Of a DNA stretch of 64,000 bases, positions 22,417 to 35,021 are shown in pieces. The stretch's first letter is position 1, and each line of letters opens with the position of its first letter. Source of the DNA: Cadophora sp. MPI-SDFR-AT-0126. Taxonomy: Eukaryota > Ascomycota > Leotiomycetes > Helotiales > Ploettnerulaceae. Below the pieces are notes generated by a model. The model saw only the letters and a list, made by a program, of their open reading frames with translations. It was not told where the DNA came from and did no database searches. The translations under genes and the position numbers were made by a program. The DNA is taken from NCBI GenBank assembly GCA_020747065.1, contig JAGMVK010000008.1, positions 2,604,001 through 2,668,000 on the forward strand. The letters are read 5' to 3'.

Positions 22417-24690
22417 TCACCTGAATGGTGGGTGTGGCGGGTGGTCGGGATGGGGTGGAGCCCGTAGACCGCGTCTTTCAGGAAAACGAGGAAGATGAGA
22501 ATGGCCTTGTGGAAGCTGCAAGTCAAAATTGAAAGGCCCGTTCGTACCGAAAGTGCCAAATGTATTCGAAGCAGGGATATTCTGAGCCGGCGTGGACTGA
22601 GCCCTCAGATGCTCGGGAGCCATATTTCGTGGAGGCAGAATTTGACCTGGCGTATTCGGAGCCGATGTAGTCTGAACAAGTATGCTAGAAGTTGGCATGG
22701 GTATAGATAGACCTAATCTCCCTCGTTGTTGAGGTTGCCAAGGTGTACGAGGTGGACTGGGCTGGTTTGGATTCCCAGGAGGCATATTCATGATATTCTG
22801 AGTGAATGTGTTTTGAGTGGGGATATCCATAGGCAAATACGACCTCCAAACTGGTTGAGCTGGCAAAGTCTGACCATAGTTCCAAGGAGTCATAGCCCAA
22901 GTAGGTATATTCTGGGGCCGAATTTGAGCCTGAGGATTTCGAGTCCGGGCAGCCAGAGATTGAGCAGATATAGTGTGACCAGCCATAGTCTGAGATACCA
23001 TAGTTTGAGGAGCCATGGTATGAGGATTCATAGTCTGGGAGTTCATAGTCTGAGAGTTCATAGTCCGAGGAACCATAGTCTGAGGAGCCATTGTTTGAGG
23101 AGCCATTATCTGCGATGCCACGATTTGACTCCTTCGATTTTCCAGGGATCGATCAGCCATCTCCTGTGCAGACGCAGCTCGATGAGCCGCAGCACGAGCC
23201 ATTGAACGTTGTAAAGCAACCCTAACCCGGTCTGGAGGTAACTGAGGGGCTCCAGCCTCAGCTGGAACTGGCGGGATCGAGCGAAAATCCCTAGATGGTT
23301 GGACTGGCCGAGGTGTCCGGCTCGGTTGGTCTGGTTGCTTCATTTGGTCTGGATGAGCTGAAGGCGCTGGGAGAGCCGGTGGATAATCTAGTAGTCCTCC
23401 GTAAAAATCATCATGCACATCATCTCTCTGATCTAATCGCTGATTCTCCAACAACGCCTGATCTCGACGACTCGGTGTGCCAGTCAAGTGAGGGTAGCTC
23501 CGATGGTCTGGAGAAAAGAAGTTCTCGCAGTTCAGAATAGCCAGTTTCAGTTTTCTCAGAGAAGGCCTTCTGCTGGGATTGCGTGTGAAGGTGTTTCGCA
23601 GAATCGCTTCTAGTTCCTCTGATATTTGCGGAAACCGACTGCGTAATGGCGCCCCTTGCTTGTAATGGTCGTAGAGCCTCTGTGTGAGGTGGATATGGTC
23701 ATCGAAGGGCTTTTGAGCAGTACACATGTAGAATAGTATCACGCCGAGTGACCAGATATCTGCTGCAGCCCAATTGTGAACAGCTGACGCGACTACTCGT
23801 GTCTGATGCATTTCTATTCAATTTGGTTAGCGTCAATTTGTCTCCACAAGGGAAACGGCATACCAGGAGCGGCGTAGCCATTGAGTTCAAGGCTAATAAG
23901 GTCAGACGACTGCAGAGGACTGATTGATTCTCCGAAATCAAGTAGTACGGCATAATCTTCTCGGTATTGCTCATCGAAAATGATACCAATATTGCGAGGA
24001 TTCAGGTTCCTGTGTGCCACGTTTTGCTGATGACAATACATGACACCATTGACAATATCCAGGAACAGCTTCCTGATATTCAATTGAACCGTACCTTTGC
24101 CTGTTTTCGTGGCATTGATGTTAGTTGCTGACACATCAAAGTCCATCGATTGATAAATCAAAGTGACCCGCTAAGTGAGAGACCATGAGAAGTTGGCACT
24201 TACGAGAAGACTCAATCAGTGCTCGCATATCCATCCTGCAAAGGTCCATTACGAGATGGCCTACTGGCGCGTATTGTAAAGTTGCGACCAATGTGCAGAC
24301 GTTTCTATGATTCTTGACTCGGGAATGCATTGTAACTTCGTGTCTAATTCTGGTTTGCTGCTCAGGGTGAGGCCAAAAAGTATTGAGACGTCGATTGTAA
24401 TCGCTAATTGCCTTAAGTGCGCATTCCCTTTGTCGATGTATGTCGAAAACGACGTAGATACGACTGCTGCAATCACTTGCTGTCTCGAGCTTGATAACCT
24501 GAAAGCGGTAGCCATCTATTGGCTGTCCTCGAAAATCCGATTCTTGGAAACCAGGAACGTGATTGAGGTGTGCAGATACTGGGACTGGTGGTATTCCTTG
24601 GTAAGCACCTCCGGCCATTGGGTCTGCCTCATACTCATTTTGAATCTCAGACGGCGAAAAGCGAGCAGCCTCAGGATCGAGGTCCGTCAT
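22417..24690 (-). CDS. Protein-kinase-fold protein lacking the catalytic Asp, with long Pro/Gln/Met-rich tail
   Basis: Three exons (24690-24204, 24100-23864, 23813-22417) joined by 103-nt and 50-nt introns with CTAAC branches give 706 aa. The kinase domain spans about residues 55-310. VAIK-like ECALKAI is present. The catalytic loop reads AHRNLNPRNIG (His192-Arg193-Asn194), so HRD is HRN and the loop Lys is Asn. The metal motif DFG is intact (217-219), APE is at 240-242, and the subdomain IX motif is DIWSLGVILFYM. No GxGxxG glycine loop is visible. With Asn for the catalytic Asp it is probably a pseudokinase or very weak kinase. The tail (about 330-706) holds short direct repeats of APQTM/NSQTM type and many Pro. 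It resembles Ran1/CAMK-like fungal kinases in the C-lobe, but I cannot name an orthologue. Confidence 0.8.
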
Positions 24691-25603
24691 CTCCGTCCAC
24701 TCCCTCCTCTTTTCAAGTCCCTTCCTCCAAAACAGTTCACTCTTTTGCTGACCCCGTCCACGAGGCTCGACAGCGAGTTCGTTCAGTTGACTGCGTGTCG
24801 GAATGGTAATGGGACGTAAACAGGGTCTGCCATGGGATGGTTCGCTGGGAGGCGAGGGCTGTTTGGCTGGTGGATTCGTATGAGAAATGAGGGCGTCGTA
24901 TGTGGTCTAGAATAGCTGCTGATCGACAAATTGAGCCTGATGCTGTAGACTGCGAGTCGAAGTATGAAGAGGTAGCGATAGCCAAGTATGAATCCGCCTG
25001 AGAAGCAAATAAACCGCATGCAATTAAAAGTAACGAACGTCGGAAAGCGAGTGAGGTTGAGTATGATATTGTGATTTGAATGCAGAATGTATGTATTGTA
25101 TGTACTTAGATGATGGATGGAAGAGAGAGACTGGAGATGAGCCGATGGAGAAGTAATGTACTTGGTTCTCGACTCGCGCTGGGGAAGAGCGAATTGGACT
25201 GTACAGTACTTATTGGGGAAAGGACGATAGTGATTAGAGAGACAGGGTTTGAGTGTATGTAGCGTCAATCAGGTATCGTTGAGAAGCAGAAGTTCAGGTA
25301 AGATCTTAGATGACAAAAGTAGGCGTGACGGGAAGGGATGAGTATCATGTTATGGTTGATATGACCAGTGTTGATTGAAGCCGCATTGGGGACGATATGT
25401 CCCCAAAGTCAGAACAAAAATAAGATCGCACTCAGAATCGGCGAAGAAGGAAATTTGGGCAAAGTTACTTCTCTATGGTACACACATCTCCACATTACAT
25501 CAGATGTACCTTTTACTCAAGGTTGCCTCGCGAATCCTCCAATATCGCTCGTGGTATCGCATCGATCCTCGCTCGCCACCGACATGCTTCTACCCCACTA
25601 CAA
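24691..25603. other. Intergenic, between the kinase start and the ChAPs stop
   Basis: Probably a long kinase 5' leader and promoter plus the ChAPs 3' UTR. Open frames on the minus strand (about 24783-25268) look like leader sequence: no domain, composition unlike the flanking genes. Confidence 0.45.
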
Positions 25604-27944
25604 TTAACCCTCGGTTCCACTACTCCTGAAAGCCGCGCACAGGGCAGCGTAGTGGTGCGTCAAATCCAGAACATTCTGCGGTAGACTGGTAGCCTGGATG
25701 ATACTCCTGACTTTCACAGCACCCTCATCCTCAATCAGCGTACGGATGGTGTACAGCAATTCGGGACTGAATTCAGAATACCACCTGTACTGCCAAGTGA
25801 CCAATCGAATAACAGCAGCAATAGTCTCTCTCGTGTTCTTCTCCTTTTCGAAATCGCCTAGGATACCGGTGAGAGCTTTAGGGGAGAAGCGGATGGAGAG
25901 ACATGCTCGGTAGGCTTCTACGGCTTCGGTTTGGTGATGCAGACGATCGGCTAGCGAACCGAGGATTTCCCATTCTTCGGCGGATTTCTTGTATTGCATT
26001 TGTTGGGCCCGGTATTGAGCCATTTCGGTGCGCCAGATGGTGTAAATTCTGAGATCTTCGTAGAGGACCATGAAAAGGCTGTCCAACCAACGTTCACAGA
26101 GACGCTTGTTGTTGAAGCGGGAGAGTTGCTCCTCTGTTGCCTCGGACTGTTGACAGTTAGCTGCGAATAACGTGAGGAGGTCTCGCACCCACATCTTCAT
26201 TTCCACCCTTCACTTCCTCGGGAGTGATAGTATGCGGAGGCTTCTCAACTTCCTTGTCGGCCGATGCACCAATAACACCGTTCTCGGCAACTAATGTTGG
26301 AGCAGTGAATTCACCATTCACACTCTTTCCATCATCGGTATGATCATCGCCATTGATTGGAGGACCTGGACTTCCTCTCAGTACGTCGGTGCTAGCATTT
26401 CGCTGGGTAGGTTCACCTTGTGCTGGCTGTTTTTCACTGCGATATTCCTCCTCCATCACGAATACATTACTCCGGATTTTCAACAACTGATCCCATCCAA
26501 TCTTCGCAGTCATCTCGGTCAAGATGCTATAAGCATGCTTGAAAGTTCCCTTGTATTGAGCGGCACGTAAGCTCAACAGACTTGGGTGGACTTGTTCTTG
26601 ATACTTGGACTCTGGCTCGCTGTCAATCTCATCTAACCGAGTCTCCGGGAGAGTTGGTAGATGGATCTCTTTCGGCTCAGGCATGATTGGTGCGTCCTTG
26701 TCCTGATAGGTGAACATCGGACAGGAGTTAAGGGTCGTCAGAGCATTCTCCCAATCTTCCATCGCAACATAGACCTCCGCTAATCTTGCCCATGTACCGA
26801 ACTCACTTGGCGCAGCCACAGTGCTTCGATCTGCACAGCCGAGTGCCATCCGTAATCTGTCCTGCTTGAGATCTGGCGCATTGGGATTGAGGGCTTTCTG
26901 CATCAGAAATTCGGCTTGTGTATCGAGCATCACGTAGTCCATCGGTGATTGTTTGACCGAGTCGTGCAAGACTCTTACGGCTTGCACCTCCTCATTGCCC
27001 ATGAACAATACCTTTGCCAGCAGGGAGGAAACCTCGACATTTCGTGTTCGGAGCTTCTCGAAGAGGTTGATTCCAGAAGCAAATCGACCGGTAGTGTGGA
27101 AGTATTTGAGGAGACCAGAGGTAAGATGATTGGAAACGTTATTTGGTACTTGGACGACCGAATCCGAACCGAGTTGCCAGCCTGACGGAAATTAGTATTG
27201 GCCATTTCAAAATATCGATCTGACATACCCCTGAAGAACAATTGTTCCGCTGCTTGTAAAAACCTATGTTCCGTTTCGGTATTAGTTACTGGGTTGAATC
27301 TCCGTACACCCATGATCTTTCTGATCGTCTCTCCACTTCCATCATCCGCGTAAGAGTATGCTCTCAGTACGCTGCAGAGGTATGTCTCGAGCCATAATTC
27401 GTCGGAAGCCACTCTTTTCTCTCCTCGCTCATCTATGCAGTAGCTGTCCACACTTCCTGGGATTGTAACATGTACGCGCATATCGAGTCTTGAGAAAGCA
27501 TTGTAGCAGCTGCGGGGCATTAGCAAACATTCCGTTGTCGTGTGCCAATGGAATTACCAGTAGATCCCCTCAACTATCTTTGTGCTCGATTGATGATTCT
27601 CCTTGTATGTGAGGGTATTGATGTAGGCAGCCAGACTTGCAGAAGACGACGCATCGACACCTGTGACATGATGATAGACTCCAATCTGTACGCCAATTAG
27701 TACCCCATTGTCTGCCTCTCCGAGCTCGAACACACCTGTCTTCCTGGATTCCGTGGAGCTTGCTTGATCAATTGAACCAAATCTGGTGGACCTAATTCTC
27801 TCAGCGCCGCAAGCACCTCTGTTCGCGCATCGGTGGATTCATGTAGGATCTCCTCCGTGAGCCTGTAAGCAAACAATCAGTATCTTGTCGCTCGAACAAA
27901 GCTACTTGGGAGACTGCGTACTCTGGGACAGCTGGCGCAACCAT
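25604..27944 (-). CDS. ChAPs family exomer cargo adaptor (Bud7/Bch1/Chs6-like)
   Basis: Six exons: 27944-27922, 27862-27736, 27685-27558, 27509-27229, 27181-26214 and 26146-25604. All phases close, giving 689 aa. Introns are 59, 50, 48, 47 and 67 nt. Seen: ELGPPDLVQLIKQAP near the start, then VYHHVTGVDAS. The core has HLTSGLLKYFHTTGRF and LFEKLRTRNVEVSSLLAKV. TPR-like repeats follow (TWARLAEVYVAMEDWENAL). The C-terminal SIRFSPKALTGILGDFEKE and QYRWYSEFSPELL are hallmark ChAPs segments. Family role: with Chs5 and Arf1 it forms exomer at the trans-Golgi and exports chitin synthase and other cargo. Filamentous fungi usually have one such gene, against four in budding yeast. It starts about 1 kb from the divergent HIR3 gene. 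Confidence 0.92.
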
Positions 27945-28526
27945 CTTGGCTGACTGCTCCAGTCGTGTGGAGACGATTCGTGTTTGCTAGTGAGACACTA
28001 TTGACTTATGCGATGATGTTCTCTAGACTCAGATGAAAAGTAGAGGAGATTTGGTTGTTGAGGGAATCGCAGGGAGGATGTAGCTGTCAAGATCCTGATC
28101 TGCCCCAGCTCCGAATTGACAGCTCTCGTGGTCCATAATTCGAAAGGCGCTTGGGCCTTATTTCAGCCTCGTCACGTGCACTCTCACTTAGGGTGCTTTA
28201 TGTCTGTGTCTTTCTCCCGTTTTGCTGAGGCATTACTTCTTTTGCTTTTTGTTCTTTTTATGGTTGAGTGTTGCATTGAAATGATCTCCAATGTCAAATC
28301 TACCTTCGCACATTCTATCCTATCGAGATATTTCAATATGCCGATCGTTCAGGGATGGCGTCCCACGATAGCTGTCCAAGCTCCCGCAGAGCCTCAGGGC
28401 ATTTCCAGAACAAATATCCAGAATCTCAACCACCTCTGTGACAACGATAGCGCCAATCGTGTCGTCGACGCGCCAGCAACCAATACATAGGCATAGATAG
28501 TGATCTTGCTGCACAAAGGGACGCGA

Positions 28527-28935
28527 TTACCTCCGAAATCCTTTCTGGCGCACCTCCGCAAGCCTACCATACCCACGATTGCGCAGCCTCTCACAAACCT
28601 TTTCATTCGATTGCTCCAGCGCTGCCTCATTCGCGACCGCTTCTTGCACAGCACATATGCCCACTTGGAACCCTTCAAGGGAAGCTTGACCATCTGGCAC
28701 GCCTCCGGAACGTTCCCATCTCCCTTTGAATGTCTCGAGTTTGCGCAAAATATCCGTCCTGGACAAAACGAGATCACTGGCCTTGTTGAGGAATGGATGC
28801 GATCCTGCAGCAGACAGAGAAGAGGGAGTCACTGTTGTCAAGACGGAGTCACTAGTGTGGCACAAAAGCTCACTGACTTTCTGCCAAAACTATATCCGCC
28901 AGTTCGAAATCAATCCTCAGAGGCTCAGCTAGCAT
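28527..28935 (-). CDS. Possible small coiled-coil-like protein, head to head with HIR3
   Basis: On the minus strand a frame ending at 28527 contains protein-like sequence with no stop over about 110 codons (DILRKLETFKGRWE, EAALEQSNEKVCERL, GYGRLAEVRQKGF). It has no internal ATG. A short first exon from an ATG at 28935 (MLAEPLRIDFELADIVLAE) can be joined across a roughly 50-nt intron with a weak GTCAGT donor, giving about 120 aa with heptad-like Leu/Glu spacing. Its start would sit only 37 nt from the HIR3 ATG on the other strand. No family is recognised. It could be a real short gene with a bidirectional promoter, or chance open frame. Confidence 0.35.
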
Positions 28936-28972
28936 CCGCGGTCCGCGCTTTACGACTTCGCATACATCCACG

Positions 28973-31900
28973 ATGGTAAGTGATTATCATCTGTATCGAG
29001 ATGATCATATTTGGCTAACAAGTATAGTCCGCCTTCACAGCTCTGAACATCTTCCCAGATGAGAACCCGGACGATGAAATTGATAACACCAAAGAATTAC
29101 AGGTGGGCAAATATCAGCCTCGCGTTCGGGTTGTGACTAACCAGATCCAGATTGAGGAAGCTTTGAAACTTTACCAAGTCGCCCTTAAACTACACTCACA
29201 AGGCCCCGAACACTATTCAGAAGCCGCCCAAGCCTACACCAACCTCTTCAAGTCCGACATATTCACATACCCGGAGAGCGAAACCGAGTTTCTTCGACTC
29301 GATAAGAACCCAGATGTTGAGTTTACGGAAGCCTCACATGCCCTGGGTCTGGATATTGCTGCTGCGGTTGCAGAAGCAAGTCCAAGTACCCTCCCTCAAA
29401 TCCTATATCTCTCCTACAAGAACCATGGCCAGTTCATATTGGATTGTGTCAAAGGTCGTCTTCGCCACGAACCTCTCACTGATGGGGCTCTGGATTACCA
29501 AGCAAAGGCTGCCGTTGACAACTTTGCCCTGGCGCTTGCTAGTGATGAATCAGATACCGAACTATGGAGACGCGCAGCGCGGATAGGCGCTATGTTGGGG
29601 AGTCGCCGTATCGCGAGATACTGTCTCGAAGCTGCATTGGAGGTGGATGATGATCCGACTGTTGCCGAGGTCGATCCTATGTCACTTGAAGAAGGCTTTG
29701 CGGGCGAGCAATTGAAGCAGCAGCTGGAAGTACTTTCGGATGAAACTGCATTGTCACATCCAATCATGGGCCCCTACCTCAAGAAGACCATGCCCAAATT
29801 TCTGTCCAAGAACATGGATCCGTACCCTTTCCTACCAGACGCTACAAAATCCCTGCTGATAATCCGGGCGGAGACTGTGCCTGCCGAGGTCAGCCAGGCA
29901 CCTGTCATGATCAACCTCGAATATGGAAGTTGGCTTGCCCTTGGTGAGAGATTATGCGAGATGTCTCGGGAACCCACGGCATCCAGAATCCTCCTCAATC
30001 TCCCTATTGATGTTTCGGAGGCACAGGAAGACGCTGCACCTCCGCCGGATGCACCACCTCAAGCCGATCCTCCCGGTCCAGAAGATCAGATCATGAAAGA
30101 TGTTGGCACCACTGAGTCGCCCGCTGCAGAAAGTGGCGAGGCTGCTGTGGCTACACCAGTCACTGCCAAGTCAGATGACCCCCCTGTTGAGATTGTCACA
30201 ACTACAACTACGGTTCCCGTCAATGATGGTCGACGACCATCCAGCGTGTCGCTTCCTACACGAAAACGCTCTCAATCCGCGGCCGGTATTCGCGAAACGC
30301 CAGAAGATGAGAATGGAGCACAAAAACGAAGCAAACGTATTAGAAACCGTGACAACACAGAAGGTGCACCTATTGATCCTGCAACTCTCTTTGCTGAGCA
30401 GCTCAAACCTTTCGTGTCGGCAGATGAGTACGTCTTTGAGTTTGTCTCATCACTTCTCAACAAGCTTGGGGTTGATGACCTGGGAAGCTTATCGGATCTT
30501 CAATCAGCCCTGGAGCCTGAAGCGCCCACAGATCGCGATAAGATTGTAGCAAACACAGCTGTTAGAGATCTTCGTGATATCCTCCGCACTTGGGATGATC
30601 CAAAGGCGTCAACTTTCGTGAATGGAAATGCTGCAGATATCCTCGGCTCCTCCGCCAGCAGTGCCAATGCCGGCCTTGCAGCCTTCCTTGATCAATCAAA
30701 GATTGGGCCTCAGAGACTTACAAATATTCCCTGGTTTGCAGATACTGATGGTATTTCAGAGTTTGCTACCAGGGTCAACAACGAATGGATGCCATTCGAA
30801 GATGTCGTCTGGGAGTGGCTTTGTGCCGTGCTGCCAACGTACCATGATACACTCTGGACGGAACCGATGAAGGTCATGGTCGTCCGAATCATCACGTACA
30901 ATGATGCCGAGATTTTTACTCGTCTGCAGATGGAACTGGAACACTGTACCAGCGATCCTGATAAACTCGCGCGATGGCAGGATATGGCAGAAACCTTGTT
31001 CGAACTTCACATTGACATCTATTCCAGAATTACCAATCCTACAAGTGCCGTCCCCTTCGAAACTCGACTACTGACAAAAGAAAGGTTGAATCGTTGGGCT
31101 GACTTTGCAGCTGATGTCATTCGAACCAGGAAAGAAGACCAAGATGAATCTCTGTCATCAAGATATCTCTGGGCTTCTGTCTTCTATGCGACGATGGCAG
31201 ACAGCGTGTCACGAGAACATAAGGTACTTTGCTGGTCCGACCTTCAGGCACTACTCCAGGAGTCTGGGCAACTGCCAATTGAGCTTCAGAACAATGCCGT
31301 CATGCCTGAAATCTCGGTCGAGGCAGCGGATCGAGAGGTGTCTCGTCTCACCACCATGGACTTTTTCTTTAATCTCTTCCAGACCGATCGGTCAGATCCC
31401 GCAGCTATTATCGAGACGCTGGAGCCGGTCCTAGATCCCGAATCCGCTTGCGAATCTATCGAGCCCGAAACAGAGGATGGCGCTGCTGCAACAGAAGCCG
31501 CGGACGGCACTCCAGCCGCGCTGCGAGACATGTGGAAGTTCCTCAAGAGTGGCAGTACCTCGTTGCGTCTTTTCTTGTGGCAAAGACTTCGAGAAGCATA
31601 TCTCAGCATTGGGTACAATACCAAGGTTTTCTCGTGTCATTTGAAGAGCATCGAGATTATCGTTGCCGATTTACGAACTGGCGATTACCTCGACAGCGCC
31701 GATGATCCTCGAAAGCATAAGTTGCTCCTTTGGCTTAAGGCTTTGGACGACTTGCTGGTGAAAGCTTTAACTATCGCGCTCAATGATGCGGCAACCTGCT
31801 TCGAAATCATCGACGACCGCCATATCAAATCTACCTGCGCCGCTCTCGCCCAATTGGCCCGAGTTCTGCACACCGCCGCGATCTTTGACGATGAGATCAG

Positions 31901-34900
31901 AGTTGGCATGACACAACTTCCGCAAAATGCAGCTTACGCACCACATGGATCCTTCAACAGCTTCATCAATAAACTTCGCGAAATGCAGGTCAGAACATGG
32001 GCTCTGCAATATACCATGGTGAAGGAAGCCATGAGCCAAAATCGTGACATTTTCCTGACGCCCGACAACGATCTGGCAGACTACTTGGCACTGGTTCATT
32101 TCTCTTTGGGGCTACGCAAGTGCTGCAAAGCCTCTAACAAGATCTTCCTTAAGATGATGAAGGTGGAAATGATTCGCTTGAAGCATGTGGAGAGATGGGA
32201 GGACTACCTTGGCCAAGTTCTCTACGATCTTTACGGAGTTCGACTTGGCGTTGGAACTTATCTGCTGGAGGAACACGGATGTCCAACGGAGCAACTTGAT
32301 AGACGGACTGTCTTGAACATCGCTGACCAAATCATTATCATCGCGAACCGAATGCCGATGAAAGACCTCTTGAAGCACGAGTTGAGAGGCACTCTTGAGA
32401 GAATGCAAACTGCTGTCGGTCCAACCAAGTCATCCCCACAGATGCAACATAATCTTCGCAACTACACCGAGTATCTTAAGACATCTATTCGACCCTCTGA
32501 CTTATACAGAGCCTGGAAAGGACAGGTACAGGTGGATTCATTACCTGTTGTCACGCCAGAAAGCCCGCTTGCGGATAAGAATTGGTACTTCTTGATGGGA
32601 ATGATCAACTTAACGAAATTTCGGGCACAAAAAAGGCTTGGTCCTGGTTCTCAGACTGACGACCTTCGAGTTGCGGCAACATTCTTGAGACTGCAGCTCC
32701 AGTTCAGCGGTGATTTCTGGGAAACATGGTACCGCCTGGCACAATGTTTCGACCATGAGCTTGAAGAAGAGATTTTGTGGAGTGCAGACAAGATCAACAA
32801 CCATCGCCCAGACCTCGTCCGACTTCAACGGAGTTCTATCCACTGCTACGTCATGGCATTGTCGACTGCGTACCGTACTGCTGACGACAGCTTCGAAACG
32901 GCTGAGAAGCTATCCGAAATGTACTTCGACTTTGGGATGCGAATTTACTCAGCATCTCGAGAACCGTTTGGCATGGAGGCATTCTATCTCGACGAGTTCG
33001 AGAAGCATATGAGCGGATCTGATGGCATGTACAAGAAGCCTTTACATGAAGAGTTCTCTCGCTACCGGGCTTGGAATTACGCATTGGCACTTTTCAAGGA
33101 GTCTCTCCGAGAACGACCAAGCAACTGGATGTAAGTGAAACACCCCAATGTGTTTGGGTACATGGCTAACAGCTTTAGGGCCCATTATATGGTAGGCAAA
33201 TGCCTGTGGAAGGAATACTGCAATGCTGGTGCCGACTGGGATGAACGGATTAAAGCAAGTCGACCACAGATGCAGGCTGTTCTCAATTCTTTCATCAATG
33301 CAGTCAACCACGCTCCGAAAAATAACAGCAGCAGCCGCTCCGAGCCATTACTCGAACCCCACTACAAAATTGTTTCCGTTGTTTACAAGTTGGTTCTGAT
33401 GCAAGACATGGAACCTCAAGCCGCCGCGGATCTTCTCCAAAAGCAGCCGATGGCTCCAGATAAAGGTGCGCCTGTCACCATATCCAATGCTGAGGACTGG
33501 AAGTCCTACATTTTGAAGAATTTCCACCATCTACGAGTCGCCGATAAGCAACATTGGAATCATCGTATCGTAGCAAGGCTAGCTAACATCATATATGACG
33601 AATCAAACCCCAACTTCGACCTCGCAAACGCTGCTCGGAACGAGCTGAAGGACTCCATCTTTACCAAAACGATGCACATCCAAGTATGGAAGTCCGATGC
33701 TGAGCGCCCTGGGCGTCACTGTGTGTACATGGAACGATACGTGAAGCTGATGGTCAAGCTCTTGGTAATGACCAATGACAAGGCGAGCCTCGAGATGCTG
33801 GTCAAACGCGTCCGGAAGAAGAGCAATGACTTCCATCGTTTCGATAAGGTCTGGGCCGATTGTTGTCTTGCATATCTCCGTCTGATTCGGCGTCAAGCCG
33901 AGATTCCTGCTAGCATCGACGACACCTTCAAAACCGAATCTCACGAAAGTTTCGAGAACCTCTCTTCCCGTCTCGATGGGTGGCTTGAGAACCCTCGGAT
34001 CAGTCAGCCAATCAAAGATGCATTCAAGGAAGTCAATGATCTCAAGAAGCTCAACGGCACCGCCATGAAGTCTACGCCGATCGACGACCTCATCTCCGAT
34101 ATCTGGGCCACTCTACACATCCAAGTCGCCAAGACTCTTCCTGATCCAGATCGTGGCTCCCTCGCCAATCACCAAATGGACGGTACCAGCGAATCTTCTG
34201 GACCCATGCCAACGATGCGCAACTTAGGTCCAATGAGCCTCAACAACCTCGTCATGGACATGAACGGCACTCAGATTCCTGTTCCCGTTACATTCGCCGG
34301 CTCCGAACCAGCCCGTGCTCGTAGATCCGGAATTAGTCGTCGCGAAGTCCTCAAGCGTGCAGAGCAAGCGTACAGCCGCATGCCAGATCTCCCACGTCCC
34401 GCACCTCCTCCAGCTCGACCTCGTCTGTCTGAGCCGTCTCCTTCTCTCATCCTCGGCTCAAACGACGGTCCCCCTAAACAGCGTCGAAGTGCTAGTGCAG
34501 CGACATCGACACCGCGCGTCCAGACTCCTGCCCAAGCGAACGAGGATGCAAACGCCAACCAAGACCAGCAACAAGATGAAGATGACGATCCAGAGCAAGA
34601 AGAGGACCATGACGATGGTGAGAATCATGATCATGACGACGACTCGCACCACGACCCCAATACCCAACTCTCCCACGAACAAGCCGCCCAACAACAACTC
34701 GAATCCGAGCATAAAAGCCAAGCTGAATCACAAACCCAAACTCGCAACCAAGCAGCACCCGCAGTGGAGGTGGAGAGTGTGCGAGGTAGTGTCCATGACA
34801 GCGCGGATGATGAAAGTGATCTTTCTGATCCGCCGGACTTCGATGATGATTTTGATCCAGAGGAACTGTTTCCTGGTGGTCTGGGAAGCTTTAGTGGTGG

Positions 34901-35021
34901 CGGTGCAGACGGTGGTGCGGGTGAGGAGACTGGGGAGAGTGGTGAGGAGGAAGAAGAGGAGGAAGAAGAAGAAGAAGTCGGCGAGAGTGGCGCCGAGGAG
35001 GCCGAGGAGGAGGAGGAGTGA
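28973..35021 (+). CDS. HIR3: HIR3-type subunit of the HIR histone chaperone complex (CABIN1 homologue)
   Basis: Four coding exons: 28973-28975 (the ATG alone), 29028-29102, 29151-33130 and 33179-35021. The 52-, 48- and 48-nt introns close in phase, giving 1,966 aa, the size of filamentous-fungal Hir3. The N terminus is SAFTALNIFPDENPDDEID, then TPR-like QIEEALKLYQVALKLHSQG. Helical TPR-type sequence continues to about residue 1,600 (AATFLRLQLQFSGDFWETWYRL, AHYMVGKCLWKEY, EPQAAADLLQ), broken by a disordered Thr/Pro/Ala linker near 300-400. The last 200 residues are basic Pro-rich, then very acidic (long Glu/Asp runs). Family role: scaffold of the HIR complex for replication-independent H3-H4 deposition and histone gene repression, in the nucleus. 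An alternative acceptor at 29144 would add two residues. Confidence 0.9.

Noticed and set aside
24783..25268. 161-codon minus-strand frame upstream of the kinase
   Set aside because: Low-complexity His/Tyr/Ser sequence typical of leader DNA; the kinase ATG at 24690 is better supported.
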